Of a stretch of 64,000 nt of DNA, positions 11,401 through 21,755 are shown piece after piece (position 1 is the first letter of the stretch; each line of letters begins with the position of its first letter). This DNA comes from Neurospora crassa OR74A (lineage: Eukaryota; Ascomycota; Sordariomycetes; Sordariales; Sordariaceae). The stretch lies in contig NC_026502.1 of the NCBI RefSeq assembly GCF_000182925.2, forward strand, positions 2,170,001-2,234,000, in the 5' to 3' direction. The position numbers were made by a program, and so were the translations under genes. The notes below the pieces were generated by a model. It saw nothing but the letters and a program-made list of their open reading frames with translations. It was not told the origin of the DNA and did not search any database.

Positions 11401-12897
11401 TTCTCGCCATTGTTTTGAAACGTTGTTTTGGATCATCTTGGGTATTCCCAGATTCCAGGACCTAGGGACAGCTCCGAGTTTCCATTACTGAGGTGCAAAA
11501 TCGCAAGCACAGCAAAAACGAGGCCCGCACTGCACCCAAGCGAGCGGTCTGGCTTTCTTCTCATTTGGACTTGTTTTTGTGGCACCCTCCGATCGACATA
11601 GGTTCGCCCAAGTGATGCTCGCCCGCTCCACCAAAGAAGCGCACCGTCTTCGAACCCGTTCATCCCAACTTCACCCAGACACAGCGGGCGTCAGTTCACT
11701 TCCCTTGTCCACACACACAGACAACGGCTGTCATCCCAACTCTTCCACTTCCATCCCTTCCTTGACTGTCACCTGCTTGGCATCTGGAAACACACCTCTA
11801 CACTACATCAGCACATGGTGATCGGAGAGCATCCAAAAAAGAAAACTTGAATGAAAAACAAAAACAGAAGAAAAAAGGGAAGAGGCATTCCACTTTGTTA
11901 CTAGGTTCCCCTCAAATCAATAGCACATCACTGGCTTCGCACCATCGTATCCGAATCCAGAACGCTTATCTGGGTGACATTGACCGTCGTACCGCCTCTT
12001 TTTAGAAGGTAGAGGTAGAGCACCGCCCTCTACACCCGGAAGCACCACGGAACCGGCTTACACACAGGCGGACGGACCATTAGGTTAGGTTGTGCTTGGC
12101 TTAGCTCCAAGACACATACCATTGGAACACCAACCAACCTGCTCAAAAGAATCTCGCCAAAGCCCGCGCCCCCTGTCCATCGCGCCCATTTCCAACTAAC
12201 CCCATCACCTCAGCACTCGCCCTTCGGCCAAAGACTGTTCCTTGCTACCTACCGCTGTCGCCGACTTTTCTCTCCGACAACAAAACACGCTCAAAACACC
12301 ACCACAACCTCCGATACACAACAGCCCGGGTCTCAATCACTGCCGCGCAAGCCGCCCTGCAAGCAAGCAGTCTTTGCTTTTCAGCTCTCTCAGCCTGTCC
12401 TTTGCCGCCCAATAGCTGATCGCCCAGGTCCCTCTGCGTTTGCCCCTGCGTCTGCGACTCGACGCCCAGAACTGTCCGCCAGCCGAGTAGCCGCTAGTTT
12501 TAGGTGACGGATCCGCATCGCGCTATATCCAGCCAGAGAGCGGTCTTCGTTCCATCTTGCGCCTCAACTCCTCAAACAACTCCCCCATCAGAGTCCAAGA
12601 AAACCCTTTCGCAAATCGCGACTGATTGCTTTTCAATCTGCGTGGTGCTGGACTAGGGCTCAGCCCATCTAAAGGTACGTTTGCTTGCGCACTAGCCATT
12701 TCCACTGTCTGGTCAATTATTTCATCCTGTTTCTCACCATCAACAATGCGCAACTGTTTGCGCTTGCTTGGCTTCCCTTATCTCGGAGCCTTCGGCGCCT
12801 TGGTGGCTCCTCCTTTTCTCTTTCCATTTGGACCTTGCGTCCAGTGCTTTTTCTCATACTCACCAATGAGCATCTCGAGTCCCTGCCTATTGCTAAC
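8427..12897 (+). other. Long intergenic region between nuc-2 and the membrane-protein gene
   Basis: No protein gene is supportable here. 8540-8700 is CT-rich, probably the nuc-2 3' region. A C22 run lies at 10093-10114 and a T-rich tract at 10750-10780. From about 11680 to 12680 the sequence is C- and A-rich and almost free of ATG, like a long 5' leader for the gene at 12898. A strong donor (GTACGT at 12675) and a branch-like TGCTAACATG followed by CAG at 12912-12914 suggest a leader intron. Confidence 0.4.
10093..10114 (+). repeat. C22 homopolymer
   Basis: An uninterrupted run of 22 C lies in intergenic DNA. Confidence 0.9.
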
Positions 12898-14256
12898 ATG
12901 ACACCCCGGATCAGAAGGGACTTCCCACGGTTGGAACGTCAGGTTTTCAACATGTCCAGCAACAACACAAGTACGGGCATCTCAGGTCCCGAGGCAACAA
13001 CCGCCCCTGGGTCTCCTGCTGACCCGAATACAGCAACGGTCAACGACCCTACCACGGCGGCCCCGCCTGGGCCGACCACTATCATCAGCACCACTTCAGT
13101 ACCGTCAGTGCAGCCGCCTATTAGTACAACCTCCTCGGCTTTGCCGACTTCTCCTTCATCATCCTCAGCTGTACCACCACCACCGCCGCCATCATCAACG
13201 CCTAATACCTCGACGACGCAACAGCCGCCACCAATAAGCTCTACCACAGCTCCGCCAACGACATCAACACCGGCGCCGCCCACCACTACGCAGCAGCCGA
13301 GCACGGAAACTTTTACTAGCGTCCAGATCATCACGACTGAAGGGGAAACACGAACCAAGATTACGCAAATCATTACTACCGAGACAGTAGTACCCTCGGC
13401 GAACCCCACCACCTCCACTTCTTCGACCACCACCACATCGGCCGGGGCCATTGATGCTACTAAGGGTGCTTCCTCTGGCGGTGGTGGATTGGGTAGCGGT
13501 GGGAAGATCGCCATTGCGGTAGTGGTGCCCATTGTTGCCGTTGCCCTTTTGGTATTGGCCGGTATCTTCCTCTGGAGAAAGCGGAAGCAAAGGAGGGATG
13601 CCGAGGAACAGAGGCGAAGGGAAGTGGAGGACTATGGCTACAACCCCAATGTCGACCCTACGATACCTGCCGTTGCCGGCGGTGGTGCTGCCGGAGTGTA
13701 TGAGATGAGGGAGGATGGAACGTCCGGGTACAGGGGCTGGGGCTCTACGACCCTCGCGAGTTCGGCTGGAAGGAAGGCTTCAACGACCATTTCAGGCGGC
13801 ATGCCTGGCGTTGCCTATTCCGACACCACATCACCAACCCGGGGAACCGTATCCGACGCACGATCTGGCGAGCCGTTGATTGAACCACCTTCGCCCGAAG
13901 GCGAGATCCTGGGAGCAATGGGACCCTCAGCCGGTGACAGCCCAGACGCCAATGTTCACCGAGGACCCTCAAACGCCTCGTCTCATTACAGCACAGCTGC
14001 CCGCTCTGACGAGTCCGGCGAAGCCCCTATCGGAGTTGCCTATGGAGGAAGAACTAGTTACTATGAGCCCCAGCAGTACGGTGCCGCCAAACCATACAAC
14101 AGCCCCGAGGGTGCCTATAACGGACCAGTTGCCCCGAACAACTTTACTCCCGCAGGACCCCCGGTCATTCGAGATGTTGTGGCGAGGAGGAACACTCGCA
14201 TTGAAAATTCCGGCCACTACCCTCAGCAAACGGCTGGCATCTCGCAGAATTTTTAA
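12898..14256 (+). CDS. Ser/Thr-rich single-pass membrane protein (Mid2/WSC-sensor type)
   Basis: The reading frame ends at 14256 and gives 452 residues from the ATG at 12898 or 434 from the ATG at 12952. About 200 residues of Ser/Thr/Pro-rich, presumably O-glycosylated sequence lead to a glycine-rich hinge. A single transmembrane helix follows at about 205-227 (IAIAVVVPIVAVALLVLAGI), then a basic stop-transfer (WRKRKQRR) and a cytosolic tail with the motif EVEDYGYNPN, which I recognise from many Sordariomycete Mid2-like proteins. Such proteins are usually cell-wall stress sensors feeding the PKC pathway; that role is inference. Oddity: no cleavable signal peptide is visible. A possible intron 12675-12914 would remove the first ATG and leave the second, with a non-coding first exon. 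I see no WSC or cysteine-rich ectodomain. Confidence 0.65.
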   Translation: MTPRIRRDFPRLERQVFNMSSNNTSTGISGPEATTAPGSPADPNTATVNDPTTAAPPGPTTIISTTSVPSVQPPISTTSSALPTSPSSSSAVPPPPPPSSTPNTSTTQQPPPISSTTAPPTTSTPAPPTTTQQPSTETFTSVQIITTEGETRTKITQIITTETVVPSANPTTSTSSTTTTSAGAIDATKGASSGGGGLGSGGKIAIAVVVPIVAVALLVLAGIFLWRKRKQRRDAEEQRRREVEDYGYNPNVDPTIPAVAGGGAAGVYEMREDGTSGYRGWGSTTLASSAGRKASTTISGGMPGVAYSDTTSPTRGTVSDARSGEPLIEPPSPEGEILGAMGPSAGDSPDANVHRGPSNASSHYSTAARSDESGEAPIGVAYGGRTSYYEPQQYGAAKPYNSPEGAYNGPVAPNNFTPAGPPVIRDVVARRNTRIENSGHYPQQTAGISQNF

Positions 14257-15383
14257 AGGGCAAGAACTAGTTGTTGACGGTCGTCGCTAGTTATCTCTTT
14301 GTTTCGACCGCTGTATATCATGGTCCACGCGTCGTTTTTTCCCGCTCATAGGATACCCATTTTGACTGTTCGAGTCGCGCTATCGTTATTGTTTTCGCTC
14401 GGCAGAAACGTTCGTTGGTTTTTATTTGGCTACTTATCTCCGCCCTCGCTCTTGGCGATAGCCGCGTCAGCGAAGGGGGCCTTTGGATGCAGTTTCGTGG
14501 ATTCTGGTCCTCCAACCATTCTCCTGTTCTAGTCAAAGGCCGCCGGCAGGAGGTGGTGGTTTTAATCTCGGATGCGACAACGCGTGATTAGATAGAAAAG
14601 CGGCTGGTTTTTCTTTTTGCTTTTTTTTTTCTCATATCAGTGCGCGGTACATTTACACATTCGCTGCACATATCTTTAGAGTCGGGAGGTTGTGGCCTAG
14701 GGCAAGAGTCGAGAAGAGTCCCAAGGAGAAGAGGAAACCACCTGAGCGCCTAGGGTTCAGGAAGCATGAGGAAAAAGGAGGAAGGGGGAAAGGAAGCGAA
14801 TGAAAGGGCCACGCATGGTTTCTAAGCTGCGTCGCATCGGATGATGTTAATGAGGCGCGAGGCGCTTGGTTGATTCTATGGAAGTAACGGTCCTTTTGTT
14901 GTGGGAATGATGCTGCGTTTTGCCCAGCTCAAGGGGAGACAGGGACAGTTGGGAATGGGTTCACGTGTCTAATAGAGGTGTGGTGGATATCTATCTGTTT
15001 TTGTTTATGGATGGGATGGAGTGGGAGATGGAGGAGATTTGGTTTGCTAGCTGGGTGAAGAGAAAGCAGGGACGGAAAGATGATGTGAACAAGAGTCTAT
15101 CCTTAACATACCTTCCACATATCTCCCAGCTACCACTTTGGTTATCTACTACTACTACTACTACTACTACTTTATGATAATGCTATAATGCAGTTACATA
15201 TCCGTATACTCTAGCTCAGCTAACTTCAATCCTGCTTCCTCATGTTTCCTCACTATAAGATGATTCCAGATTTTTCCTCCTTCATACCTCTACCTAAGTT
15301 CTCACCTTCCCCCTTGGAGAGTCGCTCAAGCGAACGCAAAAATGAAAAATGAGGCTGAGCAGCTCGCCCGGGTCATTTCCCGG

Positions 15384-15407
15384 CCCCCCCCCCCCCCCCC
15401 CCCCCCC
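15384..15407 (+). repeat. C24 homopolymer
   Basis: An uninterrupted run of 24 C is followed by GCCCCC. It is the longest of four C runs of at least 18 or 14 bases in the window, all on the plus strand. Confidence 0.9.
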
Positions 15408-15779
15408 GCCCCCGTGTGGTTGGCCCGTCGTTCGTTGAACCCCTTAAACCTTCCCAAAGGAAACCAAAAGAACAAAGATGAAAAAAAAGAAAAGAAAAAA
15501 AAAACAGCAATGGCTATTGTGAATATGGAGAACTGGTTGGTCATATGACCTATCTTGCTGTCTTACGAGGTATAGACTTGCTCGCTTCATATTCGATGAT
15601 TTCACGGGGATCCGCTTCAGCTCAATCATTCGACTACTTCCGTCAGCTACCTAGCTAGCTAGTTAGCGACTTTCCAATGTTTCGTCACTAGAGCGCAAAA
15701 AAAGAGATAGACAGTGAGTGTTGACAAACGAAACTCGTTCGGAAATGCACCATAAGCATCGAGTAAGACTAGAACTGTG

Positions 15780-15833
<54 letters not shown>
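15780..15833 (+). repeat. A54 homopolymer
   Basis: An uninterrupted run of 54 A. No retroelement body is recognisable upstream, so I treat it as a simple homopolymer and not as the tail of a retrocopy. Confidence 0.9.
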
Positions 15834-15835
<2 letters not shown>

Positions 15836-16710
15836 AAACCGTGCGCAGGTTGGTCTTTGGCTATCACCATAGATATTTTTTAGGGAAAAAAAGACTAGAA
15901 CAAGCGAAAAAAGGAAGAAGGAAGGAGAGAAGTGAAGAGGGAAAGGAGAGAGAGAAAGAGAAATCAAGGTAAGTGAACGCTGAGCAAAAGAAAAAGCGTG
16001 AAGAGGGAAGGAATGGAAAGAGTAAAAGAAGAGTATGGAATAGAAATAATAAGAGAGTGAAAAGAGAGTGAAGAGAGGAGAGAAGTAAATAGAGAAGTGG
16101 CGAGAGGCAAACGAGTTTCACAGGCAAACTGCGATACCTAGTAGGTGACAAGACTTTTGGCTGCTGATTGTTACTATAGCGAGCGGTATACAAGTGAACA
16201 TCACTAACTGGAAAGGCTCGAGAGACCGGCAGTGACTTGAATGTATCTATTTAGACTTGATTTTCATCTCTTGTTCATCGTCCACGGGATCACGAGCAAG
16301 GGGTTTCGTGGAGTATATTAAAATCCTCATAAGGAAAGGAAACAAAAAAGTTATGAACAGCGGTTTAGCAGTACTAGTATGTCAAGACATTGGGGGTATC
16401 TTCATGTCAATCTCACTGCATACATCTCGCCCATCCATTTTCATCCCTGGACACCCGTGATCTTCGTGATCATGCCCGAACCAACTGAAACGCAGATCGG
16501 AGAAATTCGCTAGCCATGTACATGAAACCCCAAAGCGCCTTATCGAAACAAAACAGAAAACCAACTCGCACAGCCACATATAATGGAAGCAAGGTCGTAC
16601 CTTTAACTCACAAAAACTCTCAGAGCCAAGTGCTTGGAGACCAACAGGAAGAAGAAAGAAAAAGACAAAACAGCCAGAGTGCAGAAGAAAGTGTAAGGGA
16701 TTAGACAGTC

Positions 16711-18571
16711 CTAGTACACACTCCCTCGCAGGCTTCTATCTTCCTTCTCCGCGTCTGCCAAGTTCTCTAAACTCTGCTTCTTCTTTATTGACTCGGTAAG
16801 CCTCGCACCCTCTTCCTGCTCCTGGCCGCTATTTTCTTCATCTTCTTCGCAGTCAGGCTCGTGCTCTCCATCAGCTTCATGCTCGCCATCGCTACTGGGA
16901 GGATGATCGCCTAAACGGTTGGCTTTGGCGCCGCGGCCCATTTGGCTCTGGTCCCGGCTAGGATGGCGGTGTGGTACTGGACGAACAGCATGGGGGGTGA
17001 GTCCGCCACTCGGGGTTTTGGCCTTAACATTCTTGCGCCGCTCATCCTCTGACGACTCGGTTTCGCTGCTGCTATGTCCACTGTAGGTGCCTCCACCATC
17101 ACGACCAATATGAAGGCTATGGCTATGGGGACGGGGCGGCGCGCTGGGACTCTTGAGATGGTTTCGTAGGCGATCTTCGATCGATATAAAGGATGGCGTG
17201 CCGTCTGGACTCGAGACTACCTCTTCGCGCGCCTTGGTTATGTCGATGACCGGGCCAGCGTGTGCCACTGCTGGCGACAGTGTGGCTCCGCTGCTAGTAG
17301 ACTGAATGCGTTTGGCCGTCGGTCTCCGGCTCGCAATCGTCGGCCCATTAGGCAGTGCGGTACCGTTGAAAGAGGCGTTGGCGACTCCTTGAGCCTTGCC
17401 GGTAGCAGGGCCGGCCCCATCTGTAAGCGCAATGCTACTGCTGCTACCTACACTTGGAGTATCGGCGTCTGTCGAATGACCACTCGCACTATCGGTAACA
17501 GTAATATCGGTGGAGGTAACGTGGTTCGAAATCATGTGGTCGGTCTTGACCAGATCGGCAAGCGTCGAGCGGATCTTGAAGTTCTTGTCGTGGTTACAGC
17601 CGTTCGGACAGCCTCCCCACCGCCGTCGCATCTCGACTGGCGGTGCGCTCGGGTCGGAAGGCATGCGCGGGGTGGGGGAAGGGGCCGAGTCTAGCTTGGA
17701 CTTTCCTCCGGTCAAGAGAGCCTGTTGTGCAGCACGCTCCTTTCTTAGCTCCGACCACGTTCGCAACTTGTTTTCCAATATGTATTTGCCACTGTCGTTC
17801 TTGCGCATGATGAGAAACTCGCAGTGATTAACATTTCGCAGATCCTCGAAGTACTCGACACTGAAGTGGTACCACTTCATAAGGAAGACTCGGGACATGA
17901 GACCGTGTGTAACTGTAGCAAACTTGGTTAACCTTCCCGCCAGGTTCTTCAAATACAGTCATGTCTCGAAAAGTTCGACCTACCTAGAACGCAAACGCTG
18001 GCGAAGTCGTCGTCATTGAACTGGCGCCAAAGACTTTCGTTGAAGCCACTGACTCGATCGTATGCATCTGCGGCACTCTCCCCATTAGGGATCCGGTAGA
18101 AGAAGTGACCGTAGTCAGCGCGCTCCTGCCACATGCGTTCCATCTCTGCACTACATGGCTGAAAGTTTCCAAAGTCTTGCTCTCGTAGGCGAGGCTCTTC
18201 GTAGACTTTAATGTGGTTGCGCTTGAAGGGACTGGGTTCCGGGTCGTCGCTGGTCAAAGTGGCCAAGATGCCTTCTGTGGTCTCGCGTGTGCGGCGGTAG
18301 GGGCTGGTGAAGAACTGGATGGTGTCGTCGGCGCGCAACAGCTTACGCAGCCGGCGGCCGGCATCGTATGCTTGTTGCCATCCTTCGTCTGTGAGCTTTA
18401 CGCGGTGGTCGGGAATCGTTTGGTGGATATCGCGGTTCTCTGTCGATCCATGTTAGTGTTAGCCGCAAGGAGGCAGGTGAGAGAGAAGATAGCCTCGAAA
18501 GGCGTGAACGACGTACTGTTACCCTCAGACTGGGCGTGTCTGATCAGGATGATAAGTCTAGGCTTCCCCAT
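16711..18571 (-). CDS. Histidine-phosphatase (phosphoglycerate-mutase-like) family protein, Det1-like
   Basis: Exons on the minus strand are 18571-18517, 18439-17984 and 17912-16711; they join in frame to 570 residues. The phosphohistidine motif RHAQSEGN is at residues 11-18 with His12 as nucleophile (Ala replaces the usual Gly of RHG). SPYRRTRETTE supplies the phosphate-pocket arginines, EEPRLREQDFGNFQP the acid region, and VTHG (His173) the second histidine, with the last intron placed inside its first codon. The catalytic domain covers about 1-260. A tail of about 310 residues rich in Ser, Thr, Gly and acidic residues follows, unlike the compact yeast Det1 (YDR051C) it otherwise resembles. 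Substrate is unknown; Det1 has been described as an acid phosphatase linked to sterol movement. Intron 2 carries the branch-like GGTTAAC. Confidence 0.86.
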
Positions 18572-20728
18572 GGTCGAGAAGGAAGAGAGAACTGAGTGTG
18601 ACGTGAACAATAAGTGGATGTACTATGCGGTTGCGTGGTAGCTGCAGCAGTTGTCAAAGTCGAGGTGCCTAACTTTTCCCCACCGCGTACCGTGAAGGTC
18701 TTTTGTCAAAAACGAGTAACAAGTGGCGGAAAGAGCAATGCTGGTTGACTGTATATCGCAGGCACCGTCAAAGTGAGGGACTGGACTAGGAAGGATATCT
18801 TTGTACCACAAAACTATGGAAACAGATGGGATAAGTATATTTATTGGCGTACAAGGGCTGTGTATGAAGGAGGAAGAAAGACAAGAAGAGACGAAAAGAA
18901 AGTAAAAACGAGACAAGGTCGACTAGGTAAATAGGTAAGGCAACCGAACTTTGAGGCAGAGACTGCCTGCTCATCCCCTCTAGCCCCCCCGGATTGCAAC
19001 TGAAGTCCTTCTAGGCACGGCTTAGCAGGTCCCGCGTTCGTAACGTGTATGTAGCATATGCGCGGGGATAGGTAGGCAGATCCTCCAGGCCCCTTCCCAG
19101 GGGCAGGGGCAGTTCCTGGGGACCTAGAGCTTGAGCAAAATGGCCCCAATGGAACCCGGACTGTATGCGTCACCAGCCATGGCGCAACCCGTAAACATGA
19201 GTTGTCGTTTTGGGCCGCGAGCTAGAGCCAAGAGAGAGCCAGATAGATCAATGCCGTCGAGCTGTTGTCAACAACGTGGCTGTCTTATTCCCAAAGACTC
19301 TTGTAAGGCAGTCTTAATTCTTGTTTGAGTCTGCTTGGTTGGCGTGTTACACCTCCCGGTCCAGTATGTTTGTGCTATGCAGAGGGCAAGACTAACATGA
19401 ATACGCACCTCTCCGCTTTCGGTAAGGTACACAGCCGCACTTTGAGTTTTTCTAGCTATTGAATGGCTGCGTATTGGGATGATGGACACTGCACACTGTG
19501 ATCGCTGGTGGTGGAGGAGGGGCTAGAGAGGCTGGCTGGGCGGCCCCCAGGATGTGCTGAACTGTGATTGGTTCCGACAAGAGCAGGGAGTCATACATTA
19601 TCAATCTCTTGCATGCCAGTGGCCTTTCCCGCCTTTTCCCAGACGTGCCAGAGTCCTTCGCGCCCCATTTCTGGCCCGACTGGATGCGCGGGGTTCTCCG
19701 TCTTTCTGACGCTTCAGCCAATCAGAACTGTTAACACTCAACAGAGGTTAGGTTCTTTCCCAATTGGATTCGCATGTCACCGCAACTTTGCAGCGTCTTT
19801 GACAGAGCCGGCGCCAACAGCAGCGAACCGGACTCGTTCCTGGCGGCTTCTTCCCGTGTTATGTACTGCAGTATGTAACCGTACATTACCGATGACCAGA
19901 CATGGCCATCTTTGGCTAACAAACGGGCTGGATGGATGAATTCCAAGATGGCCTTGTAAAAAGGCACACCACAATCGACGTGGGAACATACGATATCCAT
20001 GACATCGTGACAATCATGTTATAACCACGTGTAGAAGACATATGATTCAATTTCCCCAAGCTTGGCTACTAGCTCTCCGTCTGTTCCATGACCATTCCGT
20101 GACACCAAACCACATTAGACCAAGCCATATCATTTGACGCATGTGGTTTTGATCGCGTGACTTTGCAGACATCGGGATTCCTGGAGCTTGTAGCTGTCAA
20201 GGTGGGACTCTAATCGAGACAGCATCTTGAAATCATCAAAGGTCAAACGGCCACTGAACAGCCACGCGCACAGACCACCAATATCAGCCCTGTAGCCTTG
20301 TCCAACGGGTCCAGCTCCCCCATCAGCTGCAGCTGAGCTCAGCGTCGCATTTGGTCGATCTGGAATGAACCAAACCCCATCGCTGCGATCGACCAGTCCG
20401 TTGTCGCGACTTCATTCTCCGGCCGAAATTCAACTCCAGTTTCACATCTCCGCCTCGACGCCCTCCAGCATTTGCAACAGCAAACTTTAGTGATCCCACC
20501 GTCATCACCAAATCAGCGCTTAATCGCACCACAAAAGAGAGCAACAAACTCAACGGCGTGCGCGCGCCTCGCTCCTCAGAACGTCACGAACCAGAACAAC
20601 CCGCCGCGTCTCAACCTAGGCAACACCCGACAGCCACCACCACCACCACCATCATCACAACCGCAGCCGCAGCCGCAGCCGCCACCGCAGACCACTGTCA
20701 ACAGAAAACACAAAACAAAGGCGCAAAA
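18572..20728. other. Divergent upstream region of the Det1-like and PRKRIP1-family genes
   Basis: This separates two divergently transcribed genes. I see no gene in it. The last 300 bases are C/A-rich leader sequence of the PRKRIP1-family gene, ending in CCA/CAG-type triplet runs at about 20636-20700. A CACGTG hexamer occurs near 20025; nothing supports a specific regulator. Confidence 0.4.
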
Positions 20729-21451
20729 ATGTCAGCCGACGACCCCTCCTCGATCCCAACCTCCACCTCCCGCCTCTCCTCCCGCCCCACCAAGCGTCTC
20801 CGCGCCTCCTCTCCCACCTCCCTTCAAGCCTCCCACCTACAACAACTCTTCGCCAAACCCGACCGAGAAATCATCATCCCACCGCTCCCCTCCTCCACCA
20901 CTTCTGGCTCCTCTCGACTACCTCCCCCTCCGGAAATCGTCACCAACGTTCAGGGTTCTTCCGCCGGTGCGGGATCGGGCGAGTTTCATGTATATAAAGC
21001 TGCCCGGAGGAGGGAGTACGAACGGCTGAGGATCATGGATGAGGAGGTTGCGAAGGAGAAGGAGAGAGAGGAGTTTGAAGCCAAGAAGAGGGAGAGGGAG
21101 AGGGCGGATGAGGAAAAGACAAGGAGGAATCGGGAGAAGAGGGACAAGAAGAAGAATAAAGGGAAGGGGGGCAAAGGTGGAGGTGGAGGTGGAGGTGGAA
21201 ATGGTAGTGCAAGTCAAGGAGGGAGTGTGACGACAGCAAACGGGGCTGAGAAGAAAGAGACTGCAAAGACTGGGGACGAGGGAGGCGCAAAGGAGCGTGC
21301 AGCCGGAGCTGGAGCCACTAGCAACGACACCGCTGGGGAGAGTACCGCAAAGGAAGCGGACAAGTCTACTTCGGCCACGGCGGCGGCTGCTCCTGGGGCC
21401 GTAGTACCCGGAAATGCGGAGTCTGGGCTACTTATCGTTGAAGACGACTAA
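20729..21451 (+). CDS. PRKRIP1: PRKRIP1-family spliceosomal protein (DUF1168)
   Basis: A single uninterrupted exon encodes 240 residues. The start is the ATG after a GCGCAAAA context; the frame is open further upstream but without another plausible ATG. The family signature is plain: VTNVQGSSAGAGSGEFHVYK at about 71-90, then RRREYERLRIMDEE at about 93-106, followed by a long charged helix (about 106-140) and a lysine/glycine tail with a poly-glycine run. In human and fungal spliceosome structures this family is a long helix in the catalytic-stage complex; the name comes from interaction of the mammalian protein with PKR. The N-terminal 70 residues are Ser/Pro-rich and disordered, and the C-terminal 90 are Ala/Lys/Glu-rich. 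It converges on cct3 with 304 bases between stop codons. Confidence 0.87.
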   Translation: MSADDPSSIPTSTSRLSSRPTKRLRASSPTSLQASHLQQLFAKPDREIIIPPLPSSTTSGSSRLPPPPEIVTNVQGSSAGAGSGEFHVYKAARRREYERLRIMDEEVAKEKEREEFEAKKRERERADEEKTRRNREKRDKKKNKGKGGKGGGGGGGGNGSASQGGSVTTANGAEKKETAKTGDEGGAKERAAGAGATSNDTAGESTAKEADKSTSATAAAAPGAVVPGNAESGLLIVEDD

Positions 21452-21755
21452 AGGGGGATGTTGACAGTATTGATTTTACCCAAGCGAGTAGAGCAACCAT
21501 CAGCGACGGGGGAAAGCATAGACAGCATCACGCTCGGGGTTACGGAACAAGGATTAGACCTCTCGACCAGGCCTTTCAGAACCCCTTTTATCTACCATGC
21601 CAAGGTCCATCTAGCATATACATAAAGGGGTGCTCATGCAATGGGTGCTATGCGTGGACCACCAAAGAATCATTAACGGGATATCATACCACCTTTTGCC
21701 GGACTGACTATAACTCAGTAGACCCTGGGCTACCCACCCGCACCGTTCATAACAT
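21452..21755. other. Short convergent intergenic region
   Basis: The 304 bases between the stop codons of the PRKRIP1-family gene and cct3 must hold both 3' ends. I see no further feature. Confidence 0.5.

Larger units (their letters stand above)
14257..16710. other. Convergent intergenic region with many simple repeats
   Basis: This lies between two converging genes and holds no supportable gene. It has a CTA triplet repeat at 15148-15171, a C24 run at 15384-15407, A-rich tracts at 15479-15505, a 54-base A run at 15780-15833, and purine-rich GAGA-type sequence from about 15890 to 16100. Confidence 0.5.

Noticed and set aside
12939-13532. Val/Gly-rich minus-strand frame of 197 codons
   Set aside because: It is the antisense shadow of the Ser/Thr/Pro-rich part of the Mid2-like gene.
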